Below are positions 44,449 to 56,881 of a stretch of DNA of 64,000 bases, in pieces (within the stretch, counting starts at the first letter, position 1; every line of letters starts with the position of its first letter). Both the position numbers and the translations under genes were made by a program. The DNA is taken from positions 21,390,001 to 21,454,000 of the forward strand of contig CM060733.1 of NCBI GenBank assembly GCA_030704615.1. The letters are read 5' to 3'. The notes beneath the pieces are model-generated. The model was not told the DNA's origin. It ran no database searches and worked only from the letters and a program-made list of their open reading frames with translations. This DNA is from Takakia lepidozioides. Lineage: Eukaryota > Streptophyta > Takakiopsida > Takakiales > Takakiaceae.

Positions 44449-47400
44449 AGACCACCCCTGGAGGACCAGCTTGCGTTTGGAGTTTCAGATCTACATCTAC
44501 CCTCCGCGACATCGCCACCCTCTTCAGGAAAATTGAAATACATGCCAGCTTCCCGGGGGCAAACAACCATCCCGAGTGCAAGCCCGCTACGATTTGAACC
44601 TCTCTCTCTCTCTCTCTCTTCCTTATCTAGTGTGAAAGAATCTTCTGGCGAGTCATTGCTCTCTTCGCCTCTATGACGAGTCTGTGACTTCCTCGCTTCT
44701 CGATCTCACTAAAACAAGGACCATCACTACTTTCCACATCCACAATAAGAGCTGAGCTAAATCAAGATCCAGATTCACTTTCAGCCTAGATCTCTCACTC
44801 ACTTCTACAGGAGGGATGAGGGAGGGATCACCATCCCCTCCTCTGCCCATAAAAAGTCGCATACGCTCATACAAAATTTTCATTACCCTTTAACTTGGAC
44901 GTAGGTCCATTGTCCTCCTCAGAAGCAAGCGCTACTACTTACAGACGTTACGCATGGGTGATGATCTGAAATTGTTCAAAGCACACTACTCACCTACCAG
45001 GCTAGTGGTGAACACGACTTGACATTCTAGAATTGCTGGCAGTGTTCAGCGTTTTTCTCTGAGCTCTCTCCTTGCATCATACTGCACGTGTTGTTTTCAT
45101 TTCACCAACAAAATCCTCGGGTTTCGAGAACTTAAAGCCGCAAAGTCTCTTGGAGGGATACCCAGTAGATGAAGACTTAAGATGCACACTGCCCACTGCC
45201 AACTGCTCCTCCCGATTATTCCTCCCCTTGCCTACGAGGCTGTGCCCTCTGACAACTCCCTCTAGAAAGCAAACACCCGCGATGCGAGTGTGCCACAGCG
45301 TTATAATTAGACAGCAACAATCCCAGGAGAATTCGAGCCCGGGATCACTCACCCCTATCGAACTGGTTTGAGAGAGCGCCAAAGGGTCGATAAGATTAGA
45401 AGGTCGATAAAGGCAATTGCCCGAGTATGAGCCGTGTAGGAGGGGGGTGGAGCCAATGGCAGCGGGGCATATCCCGAATTAGCTCACCGTCTAAGACCCT
45501 CAAGCGGGTGCGTGGGATTGATGGTGGGCTAATAAACGGAAGCACTTGCGGTCGTGAGGCGAGCGTGGGCCCCCGCGTACGCGCTTTCACAATGGCGAGC
45601 GCTGTCGCACATTTCCAAACACAAACCGCCTCTCCAACAGTGACACTGTGCGAGAGCGAGAGGGAGTGAATGCGAGAGTTGCACATATATGTATATATAC
45701 GCTAGCCCAGGCTTTCAGATTTTGTAAGGAACTGGGTCAGCTGGGCTTGGTGGTCGTGTCCACCTGCTGCATGACAAGGATGGTGTGAGATACGGGTCGG
45801 CTGAGCGCAGTAGATCAGCCGAAGAATCTGAAGGGCCATTTTGGGTTGAATGCAAGTTTGTTTCTTGCTCTTAGCTGGGTTCAAAGCTTTTCGGCAAGGC
45901 AAGGTGGAAGATTTCGTTGGAACCCATCGCTCGGGAGTGTCTGTTCCAAGGTTGTGGTAAATTTTGTCTGTGCCACCCGCAACCAGGAAGGCTCATTTGC
46001 AGAAATTTCTGGGCGCAGCTTATATGAGTCACTCTTGCTTGACAAGGGCAGCGGTCATATGAAGGGATGATTATGAAGTTGAATGGGGTGAAGACCAAGG
46101 TGCTTAACAACATGAGGATTCTGAAGCTGCAGGTAAGCAATCCTTCTCATTGTTTGAAAGCCGGCCTGTATCTCATTCGTTTTAGACATGGACAAGGAGT
46201 TCATGTTGGATTGGGTTTTTTCTTGCAGAGCAGGTGGCACATTTGAGGGCGTTTAAGATCCTGGAGTCCGTCTAAGCTTCGCAAGCTGCGATGGGCAGCA
46301 CTGGAGGAGACGACCCACTGCTCTTGTACTGGTACCAAGCTAATTTTGTCAAACCACCTTGGAAGCTCATTTCGAGGTGGTCAATTAGAGATAGATGTGA
46401 AGGACGGGTTCGTTCCAGTCGGGAATCGAAACTGTGCGGTTTGGCTCCAAGGCAGCGTCCAGCTGAATTTCGTCAAAGGTCTTTGACTATGAAAGCACTC
46501 GTCTTCTGCTTAGGGCGAATAAATTTTCCCATGCCACTTGAGGTCCAAAATCTTACGCGCACGGCTTAGGATGAAAGGGAATGGCAAGCAATAAGGAGAA
46601 GCTGAAAGAATTTGTGGCCATGCCATTGCACGTGACTTGGCCACAAATTCTTCCAGAGAAGCTCTTCAATAGCGTTGGGACCATAATTTAGATGCAGTAC
46701 AACATCCAAGATCATGTGCACGCAAACAATATCAAGCAGTGCACAATCCAAGATTAACATTAGACCTGTAATTGGTGCAGTTACACCTTCACTAGGATTG
46801 ACTTATGGACCTCTTGGACTTGTTGTGGCATCTGCTAGGTGCAGTATGCTACATCATCTTCAGACCCTCTGTCAAGATAATCCTGTTAGGAGGTGAGCCA
46901 CCAATGTGGCCCGATTACAGCTCTGTGTTAGAAGAGACGTCGTTTCATGCAGTATTTAATCCAAGATATAGAATTGTATCGGCAATAGCATGTAAGCTAT
47001 TGACTTTTCGAGTGCAGTACTAATCCCAAGATATGCAAGAAGCTGGAATCTATTGACAGCTTCTGTAGTTACAACTGATACTAGTTGGTTCAGTCCATGT
47101 TATCAAGGAGTTCTTCTCCAAAAACACTTCATGGCAACTTTCCAAGATTGTCTTTCTTGTTTGAATGGGAATTCATCTTGTCCAGTGGTTACAAATTCAA
47201 AGTTCAGTGGCTGCATACGATGTCGAGTGTGATATATCCTAGGTAGACTAGGAATCCGTTTGAATTCATGCCTTTCCAGCAGGGTAGACTTGGAGTCGTT
47301 CCACAGGAAACACGAACATACGCCACAGTTCCCGGTCGGCCAAACGAGTTTCTTGCACTAAAATCAATTGAGGGGATAAAATTTAGTGCTGGGGCTATGA

Positions 47401-49570
47401 TTGTTATATATTCTCCTGGATGACGGCCGAAAACCGACTGCGATCGACTCAACGTTAGATAAATATTGCCGCTCGAGAGATATTCAGCTTTTGAGTAGAG
47501 CTTGAGAAATTCCGCTTATCTCCGCTAGTGTTGGAGGGAAGTGCGCGTGTGCCACCAGGAGAATCGACAAGATCTTTGACAGGTTGATATCGTCCAGAGA
47601 CTTTGTTGAAATCGGAACAATATATTTCTTAGACTCCTCGGTTTTCGAACTGTGCATGGGGCTCAGTAATGACACCCGTTGCGACTTCATCTGGGTAATC
47701 TTCTTCTTCATCTAGTCATCTATCTCATCATTCATCTCCTCATTTTATAATAGGATACTGCATGAACAGTTGATGGCGGCTCCCTGTTCTAGGTGTCGGA
47801 CTCCCTGTCTGTTTGCCTGTCCACCTTTAATTATGTAGGCATCTTTCATGTGAGACCGTCGCATGATGTTATTGCCGTTTTGAGCTCCTCTCGTAGCCCC
47901 GAAACGGTTTCCGATGTCTGGCATCGATCCGTTGGCCACCCACTAAACAGGAACTTGGAATTTAGTTCATGGGATTCTCAGTTATGAGGTTTTGTTTGTA
48001 TGTACGAGATTGGAGCAAAGAACACGTGATTGGCGTGATAATGTGCATGTCAGTGTTGGACTATTTTTGGTTCCAACTTCGATGCCCACTTAATTGATAG
48101 TTGCTCCCCTGCCAAATTCTAGGGGGTCAACTTCGCACGAACTCTGCTCGGCTGCACCTGGAATGGATGTCAAGGTTCAGCTTCAGTGGGGAATCTGCAG
48201 GTTGCCCTCCAGAACTTTCATACAAGCCGATCCGGATCTATGAAGATATGTTTTTCGGACATTGCGCATCCAATATATGGCCCCCTTACACCTTAACGCC
48301 AAGTACTTTAACGAACAACAGCGAAACCAAGAAAACAGAAGACGCCAGCTTTGACTAACTTATGTGCTGCAGCCTATAAGAAAAATCTGAACCTGATTGA
48401 TAAGGAAGGAACGTTCACCATTCATCTGTACATCTGTACTGACTGTGAATGACCAAAGACTCATTGGAGAGAACCAGTAACTGCAAAGCTGGTGGGTGGA
48501 AGCAGGGTTCCGTACTCAGCACTTTTGCAGCAATGGTCACACTGCGCTAGTCTGCGTCCTCATTAGCTGCAGGTGAATCGGGAGTGCACATATTTAGCTA
48601 CTCGCCGACCTGATCGAATTAGCCGACCACCCAAATTTGGGTTCTCTGCAGTAAAGTATTTGGTTGCCTAAATTAGGCGTTGGCTGAAATATCTAAAATA
48701 ACTTGGTGGCTGGTCCAAATGGCAAGAACTCTATTAAATAGGTACACCTGACCGCATCCCCAAAACGAATTGATAACAGCTAGTTCACGTACCATCAATG
48801 AACTGGTTTCTCTCATCTGAGGCTGAAGCATTGGCTCATGGAGTATGGTCATTCAGGCAGAAGAGGATGCATATGCACGCCTATAGGGTGCCCTCAGCCT
48901 GCTTACCGCTGCAACAACGATCTGTGATTCACTTCTTCTTGCTGGTTGCAGCATAGACCACAGCTGAATTCAAGTGGTGAGTCCCATCGAATGGAACTAA
49001 CTTTGATTTGTCCTGATATCTCCTCGTGAAACATCCTTAGGAAAGTATGTCACACCTACCTTGAACCAGGAATGGCAATGTGCATATATGTACATATGAC
49101 AGATATAGACTTCATTACCAAGACATGACAAGGACGGGGCGGAGCAGATTGGGGGCAGTGTTTGTCTTTTTCCTTTCTTTTCGAGACAATGGGACATTTG
49201 TGATTGTTACATACTTTTCATTGACCAGACTATTAAGTTACTACCACTTCCTTTGTCAAGCACTGGCAACAGATTACTCTATTCACTTCTTAAGAGTGAG
49301 CAATTAAGTGTGAAGATTATAGTCTAGACACAAATTCTGCCCTTTCCCCAGAGTCACCTCTGAAAAATACTTCAGCAACCCTGCGATGTAACAGAGGATG
49401 ACCATGATCTCCTCAACCAAAACTGTGTCAGGGTGGATCCATCTCAAATGCCATAATTTCTTCAAAACAGCCGAGCTGTAGCAACTTGGTTGGGAAAGAT
49501 TCATCCAATAACACAAAATTGCCAGAATAACCTGGGCAATCCCCAAGTCGATTAGTGTCTTTTCCTGAGA
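44449..49570. other. About 5 kb without a recognised gene
   Basis: I see no confident domain. Candidate exons only: 46068-46132 (+), MIMKLNGVKTKVLNNMRILK, ending LQ|GTAAGC, with a TTTCTTGCAG acceptor at 46230; 46740-46840 (+), IRPVIGAVTPSLGLTYGPLG; and a minus frame at 47204-47452. None could be tied to a family. A CT run lies at 44603-44620. Confidence 0.35.
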
Positions 49571-50809
49571 CTATGGAGGAACTGAAGAAAGTACAGAACG
49601 ACTGATGATGGCAGTGGCTTCGATGTAACATTCCACACACCTTGAAATACAGCTACTCTCCCCTCCACTCATGCTGGTGCTGGGTTTTGTCACACACTTT
49701 GTAAAACATTTCTCCTTGACAGTCGGAAATTCATTCACAAAAAAGCGTTTAGAATGACCAACATGTTTCTTCACCAAGAAATAGGTTTTGAAGGTTACAA
49801 GTTACAACAATTCCACCTTACAAATCAAATGCCATCCAAATCGAGGTCGATCGTACATTCTTAAACATGGAGGTAGGAGAGTACATCGGTATGTTCAACA
49901 GTTTCACAGCCGACTAGTAGGTCAGTAGTTCCTAAGAAAGAAATCGGCAGAAAAAATCTCCCCCAGAAAGTGAAAAGAATGCATGTGACATGAGAAGTGA
50001 AAAATGAGTTCTAACATAGCGCTACCATAATTTCCAAAACCCATATACCTAGCAGATTCATTGACTGAACACTTTTTCACTACCCAAGGGTCGTTCTTGA
50101 ATCTTACATTGAAGAAACATAAGACCAGCTTCAAAACCCAAATCTACAGTCCAGGCAGTTTGCTCATGGTGTGCATCAAATGCTCATTCAGGTCGACTTT
50201 TAAGTCTTTTTTGTAAATTCGTTGCAATTTAGTAATCTGCATCCAACCCCTTCAGTAAGACACTGGCAAGCAGGCCTACAAGATGGACAAAATATGAAGT
50301 TCACTGTTTAATATACACCTAATCCTGCAACCATGAGATTTTCTGAGATTTCTAAAAGTTGCAGTGTTCACTACCTTTGGAGACGACAAGCTTATTAGCC
50401 AAATCCGAATTACCATGCCTCCGCTGGGGGCCTGGCGTGACCTCACAAGGTGGCAAGTGGATAAAACCCAGAAAATCCAATTTGCACAACGACCTAACTA
50501 TTGGCCTCTGCCTTGGAAGGTACGTGCAAGGATGGATGGAAGACCTCAAAGATGAGGAAAACACACCATGATGGAGACAGTACTAAGCCAACCCAGAGAG
50601 ACACATAGATGAAGATATTGATCACTTGTAACGACAAACGAAAACATTCGCACACCGAGAGATAGAGACAGAGACAAAGAGAAGCGTGGAAGGCATACCC
50701 CAAAGAACTCCTCGGCAAAAGCTTGTGCAAGCTGTTTCTTCATTTCTTTCATCAGCTCCACATTAGAGGGCCCTTGCTCTGATCCCGATGGTGACGCAAA
50801 AGGATCCAT
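49571..50809 (-). CDS. TIM13: Mitochondrial import inner membrane translocase subunit Tim13
   Basis: Two exons on the minus strand. Exon 1 (50809-50699) starts MDPFASPSGSEQGPSNVELM and continues KEMKKQLAQAFAEEFFG, ending at GGG|GTATGC in phase 0. Exon 2 (49714-49571) reads EKCFTKCVTKPSTSMSGGES then SCISRCVECYIEATAIISRS and stops after VLSSVPP. The twin C-x3-C motifs (CFTKC, CISRC) are the mark of small Tim chaperones, which with Tim8 escort hydrophobic precursors across the intermembrane space. Plant Tim13 has TLR/TVK-like residues between the intron and KCF. Here TVK is present in DNA just before the usable acceptor TCAAG|GAG, while the base pair before it is CG instead of AG. The acceptor may thus have shifted by nine bases, dropping three residues in frame. 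Confidence 0.9.
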
Positions 50810-52266
50810 CTGCCCCCCTCGCCAATCTCGACTTCCTTGAGAGGCTACAGAAGCAATCCAATCCTTTGGATCTGTACAGGAAACTTGTAGTCTTTAACCC
50901 CTAATGTACTTCGCGCATCCCTTTTCACAAACAGCCACCATTACTTTCTGAATCCACTTCCGATTGAAGAGCCGCCATCAGGAAGATTGTAGCCCAGACT
51001 GAGAGCTTTCCAGCGCCACCTGCCCGAGCTGCATTGACAAAGTGTTTGTGTTCCATGGAGCATGTTGAGAGCATGTTGGTTTTTTTCTTTTTCTTTTAAT
51101 AGAAAGGGGAGGAAGCCCTTTAAATCATATTAATAAAGGAGTCCTGTAAGAAATAACCAGGACAGGAGGCCATAAGGCTTACATCTTTGAGGGATTGGGT
51201 AACACCCTAACCATCCACCAAGGGCAAGCTTTTAAACAACCTAGTTTTGGGAACTAGAACCTGGAGCCTTGAGGAGAACAGGAAGCTATGCTCCAGGATT
51301 TACAAGCTAAGAAGGACAGGGAGGTCCAGGGACCAAGATCTGTCAAGCATAAAAATTGGGAATAACAACTCGACCATTTAACCACTCTTTATCTGTTGCC
51401 ACTTTGTAATTTACCGCACGGGAATGATAAGCCACTTACAAGGAGTTAATCCAATGGAACTCTCATGGTGCCATCAAATCCCCCTGGAATGGAGTGGTTG
51501 CAGGAAGTCTTTAATATTCCATGTGGAATCTTAAATGAATTTAATAAATCTAATACTTGGATGTGGACCTAAGCGATGATTCGTAGTGGTGCACTACCAC
51601 TTCAAGTACAATGTATAACTACAGAAGTGGTATGAGTCACTGACGTGACTTTAATCACTTAAACAATCAATATTTCTTTTGTACATTAAAACTACCAATA
51701 TATGTTGGAAAAATCCATAAATTTTTAGCACGACGGGTCTAAGTGGGTATTGTGAGCCATTACAACCACAAACTCTAAGAACTTTAACCCCTAAAGGACT
51801 AGCCCGTTTTTGGTGGGCCCATTCCAAAACGGAACTCATGTTCATCCAGGGGGATGAAGGGGGATGAACCGTATGAAAGTAATCCTACCTACTTCAGGAA
51901 CCTACTGTAAAATTTTCAGTTGATTTCACCGTGTCATTACGAAGATTATAACAAAAATTCAAGCGTAAATTTTTACTCTGCTGTAGTTTTGGAGAGAAAA
52001 ATGGTTTGACCAAGCAATTGGCCTGGCAAAATGAATTTTCATTGAACAACATACCCAAATTCTAATTGTCTGGCATATAGAGCATCTTGGGCCAAAATTC
52101 TAGAACCAAAGTCCAAAACTACATGAGGATTGCTTTGTATGGGAAAACTAATAGGTCAAAAAGACTATCCATTACAATTGACCCCAAATGTGCAGGGAGA
52201 GTGTTGATGATACCAGTATCCTCGGCATGAGAGGATTTAAGCATTTGTAGGATAGAGGGCAGAGGC
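50810..52266. other. Intergenic, includes reversed L1 tail
   Basis: No host gene. The upstream (5') flank of Tim13 is at 50810-51050. 51070-51230 is a reversed L1 3' end. 51600-52260 is unassigned; its open frame at 51651-51845 has no motif. Confidence 0.45.
51070..51230 (-). mobile_element. L1 3' UTR tail, reversed
   Basis: Reverse-complemented, this reads GTAAGCCTTATGGCCTCC, then GGTTATTTC, AAAGGGCTTCCTCCCCTTT and an A-rich end. It matches in order the 3' UTR at 34080-34210 (GTTAGCCTTACGGCCTCC, GGTTATTTT, AAAAGGGTCTCC, poly-A). Only the tail of a 5'-truncated insertion is left. Confidence 0.65.
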
Positions 52267-53866
52267 TATCGCGCACCTCACTTCGGTAAGCTCCCCTTCA
52301 GGTCATAGTTGCTAGCTTGATGCGCGCGCCTAACTCCCAACCTGGCCGCCGGACCAACTTGGAGCTTCAGCTGCTCACCGGGGCATAACGGTCCCCCTTT
52401 GAACTCCCAAAGAACCCTCCACCGATTTGGAACCAGCGGGAATTCCCTTTGGTAGTTGGCAGTCCGGAACAGCTCCCCACTCTTTGGTCGCTTTCCGGCT
52501 CGCTCGCTTACTCACTAGTTTTTGGTCACCAACGGGCTTGCACCGTTCTCGGGGTTACTACTCCCTATATATACTTCTGTAGCTGTCCGTGGGGGTTTCA
52601 CAACCAACCATGCCATTTTATGGCGAACCACCACGAAAACCCTCGACTCCCGGTGATGAGTCGCGGTGAGTCTTGGCCCACTCACCACGGCCCCTATGGA
52701 CCGTGATGAGTCCCAAGACTCCCCACGACTCCCACCACGAGGTCTCCGCCCCCATGGTGAGTCCTATGCCACCCCCACTAAGTCCCGCTAAGCTACCACC
52801 ACCCCTTGTGGAGCCACCCCCACCGCAACCCGGTGTGCGGGGCTCCACCTAGTGAGCGCCTCCGCCTCCTTGAGTGCCTTGGGCACTCAAGGGTGCTTCA
52901 GCCCCCCATACCTATCGCTGCCGCTGCCCCCCCACCACAGGGGCAACCCCTCATGTGTCCCAACCCCCTGCCCTCAAGGCAAAGGGCCGCGACACACACC
53001 CCTACCAATAGGGAGTCGAAGTCCTCATCGACTTGTCCATTTTGTAGAAACGAACATCCAAGTTGTGGCGTCCCACATCAAGGAGTTTGTTTCCGTACCT
53101 TGGCGTCCCATGGCAAAGAACCAAACCCCACACTTGACTCTATTCTCCACTAGCTAGTTCGGCCGACTTCCTCCAAGTCCCGGCCAGGGGTGGAGCCTCT
53201 CAAGCTCCTCCCAGTGCACTCTTCTTGGCCTTCTTCAAGGTCAAGGAACGATCCTCCCCGAGGATCAAATCGCCTTACTGCAACAACATTGCTTGCGATC
53301 GCTCCTGATGCCGCTTTTGGCATCACTTTGCGCAAGGGTTCACCTCGAACCCCCTTTGACTAGGAAGATAACCTTGAACCAACCGTGCGCCCCAATCACT
53401 ACAATTGGGTCCGTCTTGGAATGCTGGCCTGAGGTACGGGAACACGTCGAAGCCGCACTACGACTTCGTCCCGAGGCTACACGATTATAGTACGTGAACG
53501 GAAGCACATAGCTTTCGCGTTAGCCCGCACTACAAGGCAACCACCTCGGTAGCGCAGTTATAGTACGCACACGCGCCAGGTGCGCACTAGCACGTGAACT
53601 CCCAAAGAAGGCGCATGTTTCCTTGCCCCTTGGATGGGAGTCACCCGATTTTGGCACTGCGCAAACACACGATTAACCCAATTTACCTCTCCCACTTTTG
53701 TAAGGTAGCATGCATTCTACACACTAGCCAACCACACCATGCATCACCATTCCAAACAAAATAGGACACACAACATTTGGAACCCATTTCCTTTATAATA
53801 AATTTTTGTACAATACAAGTTTTTGCAATCGGATTCCTGAGCTAGCTAAGCCGGCCTAAGCATGCA
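52267..53866 (-). repeat. 3' LTR of the chromodomain gypsy
   Basis: The outer 728 bp (52267-52994) match 56056-56881. On the plus strand it begins TATCGCGCACC where the partner has TGTCACGCACC, so the terminal TG has mutated to TA. It ends GCATGCA next to a polypurine tract (TTTCCTCCCCCACG on the plus strand), which sets the inner border. Minus-strand termini are thus TGCATGC...GATA. Confidence 0.75.
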
Positions 53867-53900
53867 TTTCCTCCCCCACGCTCCAAGGTTGATGTCCCCA

Positions 53901-54734
53901 TCAACGCTTCTTCCGCTTTTGAGGTCGCCCTTCGAAAACTGCAACCGCCTCGGATGCGTTTCTCATTTTTGAGGCACGCACCCAAGATGCCTCCACATGA
54001 TGATAGCCCTTCCATTTGACGAGATACTCCGTTTCTTGGTTCTTGAACCTCCTCGACTTAAGTACTGCCTCCACCTCGTACTCAGGTTCATTTTCATGAT
54101 CCAACAGCACAGGTGGCGGACGCAACACTTGATGCCGATTCGGACGCGCTTCATCTTTGAAGTAAGGCTTCAAAAGGGAGACGTGAAATACTGGATGCAC
54201 CTTGCTGTCTGCCGGCAGCTCCAATTCATACACATCCTCATTCATAACCTTCCGGATGCGAAAGGGTCCCGCATACGGAGGTACGAATTTTGGACTCACT
54301 TCCGGAGGTAGTCGGAAATTCTTGATGTTCAACCAGACCTCCGTGCCTGCCTCAAACTTCACTTCCCTCCGTTTCCAATTCGCCTGCCTTTCATACCGTT
54401 TCCTCGCTTTGGCAATGTTGTACTTTGCGAGCTTCAACAAACGCTCGTGTTCTTCCAGTACCGCCGCTACTGCCGGTTCCTCAACGTCATGGGCGGCCCA
54501 ACTTGTCGGCACCAGAGGTGCTTTTCCATAGACCAATACGAAAGGGGAAACTCCCGTTGCGGAGTGTTCTGTGTTATTATAACAGAACTCTACCGCATCT
54601 AAGTGTTCCACCCAGTCTGATTGGTCTGCCGACACGTAATTCCGCAAGATCTGCTTCACTACGGAATTCACTCTTTCCGTTTGGCCGTCGGTCGTAGGTC
54701 GGAAGGCGGTGCTCATTTTCAGCCTCGTCCCCAT
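53901..54734 (-). pseudogene. Gypsy integrase C-terminal part with chromodomain
   Basis: Reads FRPTTDGQTERVNSVVKQIL (the core E region), then FCYNNTEHSATGVSPFVLVY, the GPF/Y-like segment YAGPFRIRKVMNEDVYELEL, and a C-terminal chromodomain EYEVEAVLKSRRFKNQETEY followed by LVKWKGYHHVEASWV. Chromodomains of chromoviruses steer integration to modified chromatin. In frame with the upstream segment except for a TGA at 54837-54839. Confidence 0.92.
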
Positions 54735-55272
54735 CTTCTTCCAAAGTGTCCTCCAAAATTTACTCGTAAACTTTGGATCGCGGTCCGAGACAATATCCTT
54801 CGGGACTCCATGATGTTTTAAGACGTGGGCGAAGTAAAGTCACCCTGTCTCTTGCGCCGTTGCCATCTCCTTGGTGGGGATGAAATGGCCCATTTTACTG
54901 AACCTATCCACCACCACCATGATTGCATCGAATCCTTTTGACAGCGGCATAGCAGTCATAAAATCCATCGAGACGCTTTCCCAAGTCCCCTCTGGAATCG
55001 GCAAGGGTTGTAACAGCCCCGCTTGCTTTTTGTACTCGCTCCGGTTTTGTTGGCATGTGGTGCATGTCTTGACATACTCCTCTGCCTCCTCCCTCAGTTT
55101 GGGCCAGAAATACTCTTTCTTCAAGAGTGCGGCAGTGCGCTTGGCTCCGCCGTGGCCCGCAAGCGGGCTATCATGGCATTCTCTCAAGAGACTATCTCTG
55201 ATCCCTCCCTTCGGCACGTAGAGACGCTTTTGCTTATACCTGAGCAGTCCATTTTGCAAGTGGAATTGCGAT
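54735..55272 (-). pseudogene. Gypsy integrase N-terminal part
   Basis: Contains the HHCC zinc domain (RECHDSPLAGHGGAKRTAAL, VKTCTTCQQN) and the first catalytic Asp in VSMDFMTAMPLSKGFDAIMV. A single TGA at 54837-54839 interrupts an otherwise continuous frame with the downstream integrase part (next residues LYFAHVLKHHGVPKDIVSDR). Confidence 0.9.
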
Positions 55273-56000
55273 TTAACCCCCCTCCGAGTCCTGCATCACG
55301 GACTTCGCCAGCTCATCCTTCTGGCAAGCCTTCCGGATCTTCCTTTGGAGCGCCGTCTTGCTTTTGTACACCAATAGGAGCTGCTGCTTTCTACTTAAAG
55401 CATCAGCCACCACATTGTCACGTCCCGGTTTGTATTGGATATCCACGTCAAACACTGCCAAAGTATCTTGCCACCTAAGTTGTTTTGGGGACAACTTGGG
55501 TTGCGTGGCAAAATACTTCACTGTAACATTGTCCGTGAACACCTTCACTGGGTTGGAACCAACATAGTGCCAAGACAGTGCACCACCGCCTTCATCTCTT
55601 TCTCGTGCGTCGGCCACCGTCGCTCCACTTCGTTCAGTTTCTTACTTTCGTAAGCCACTGGATCAAAGGTGTCGGGTTCCTTAGGCTTCACCTTAAATTT
55701 TGCCTTAGTGGAAGTGGCATTAGCCGCCTTCAACACGTCTTTCAACATCCCACCAAATTGCGCCAACAACCCTTCCCAAAAGGCTGCCGGCATGGGAGGC
55801 ATCTGTTGGTCGGTCGGAGCTCTCAGGGATTCCTCGGGCTCCGACTCCTCAGATTCGTCCCGCTCTTGAGCGGCCTCGTTTTCGGAGACATGCATCGCTT
55901 CCTCAAACGGCCGCCTCGGTGACACGTCGCCCCCATCGGGCTCACCATGATCATCATCTTTTGGGCCGTTCCGCTTTCGCTTTGGCTTGCCCGACCCCAT
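55273..56000 (-). pseudogene. Gag N terminus fused to RNase H by deletion
   Basis: From ATG 56000 the frame reads MGSGKPKRKRNG, an acidic/proline gag N terminus (FWEGLLAQFGGMLKDVLKAA). At about 55662 it passes directly from the gag motif KEPDTFD into the RNase H motif PVAYESKKLNEVERRWPTHE. Near 55570 a frameshift follows, and RNase H continues as NPVKVFTDNVTVKYFATQPK and FDVDIQYKPGRDNVVADALS. Protease and RT are absent. The join lies at a shared D codon, as expected for a short-homology deletion. Confidence 0.85.
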
Positions 56001-56040
56001 GATGAGGCCAATCCCAAGGACAATCACGTACTGAACTCTA

Positions 56041-56053
56041 AGCTCTGATACCA
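56041..56053 (-). promoter_or_regulatory. Primer-binding site, initiator tRNA-Met type
   Basis: TGGTATCAGAGCT on the minus strand, two bases after the LTR end, is complementary to the 3' end of plant initiator tRNA-Met, the usual primer of plant gypsy elements. Confidence 0.88.
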
Positions 56054-56055
56054 AG

Positions 56056-56881
56056 TGTCACGCACCTCACTTCGGTAAGCTCCCCTTCAGGTCATAGTTG
56101 CTAGCTTGATGCGCGCGCCTAACTCCCAACCTGGCCGCCGGACCAACTTGGAGCTTTGGCTGCTCACCGGGGCATAATGGTCCCCCTTTGAACTCCCAAA
56201 GAACCCTCCACCGATTTGGAACCAGCGGGAATTCCCTTTGGTAGTTGGCAGTCCGGAACAGCTCCCCACTCTTTGGTCGCTTTCCGGCTCGCTCGCTTAC
56301 TCACTAGTTTTTGGTCACCAACGGGCTTGCACCGTTCTCAGGGTTACTACTCCCTATATATACTTCTGTAGCTGTCCGCGGGGGTTTCACAACCAACCAT
56401 GCCATTTTATGGCGAACCACCACGAAAACCCTCGACTCCCGGTGATGAGTCGCGGTGAGTCTTGGCCCACTCACCACGGCCCCTATGGACCGTGATGAGT
56501 CCCAAGACTCCCCACGACTCCCACCACGAGGTCTCCGCCCCCATGGTGAGTCCTATGCCACCCCCACTAAGTCCCGCTAAGCTACCACCACCCCTTGTGG
56601 AGCCACCCCCACCGCAACCCGGTGTGCGGGGTTCCACCTAGTGAGCGCCTCCGCCTCCTTGAGTGCCTTGGGCACTCAAGGGTGCTTCAGCCCCCCATAC
56701 CTATCGTTGCCGCTGCCCCCACCATAGGGGCAGCCCCTCATGTGTCCCGACACCCTGCCCTCAAGGCAAAGGGCCGCGACAGCTTCAGCCCCCCCATACC
56801 TATCGCTGTCGCTGCCCCCACCACAGGGGCAGCCCCTCATGCGTCCCGACCCCCTGCCCTCAAGGCAAAGGGCCGCGACAG
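56056..56881 (-). repeat. 5' LTR (truncated) with internal tandem duplication
   Basis: Matches the first 728 bp of the 3' LTR, but holds a ~98 bp segment twice (each from CTTCAGCCCC to GGGCCGCGACAG). The remaining ~870 bp of LTR are replaced by unrelated sequence after 56881, so the U3 part with the promoter is missing. Confidence 0.8.

Larger units (their letters stand above)
52267..56881 (-). mobile_element. Chromodomain Ty3/gypsy retrotransposon with internal deletion
   Basis: Minus-strand element: truncated 5' LTR (56881-56056), tRNA primer site (56053-56041), gag start, RNase H, integrase and chromodomain, polypurine tract (53880-53867) and 3' LTR (53866-52267). The internal part is only about 2.2 kb because gag C terminus, protease and RT have been deleted. 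LTRs differ at roughly a dozen positions over about 730 bp, nearly all transitions, which suggests a recent insertion. Confidence 0.88.

Noticed and set aside
52449-53160. Plus- and minus-strand open frames in the LTRs (repeated at 56238-57000)
   Set aside because: They lie in non-coding LTR sequence and are duplicated with it; not genes.
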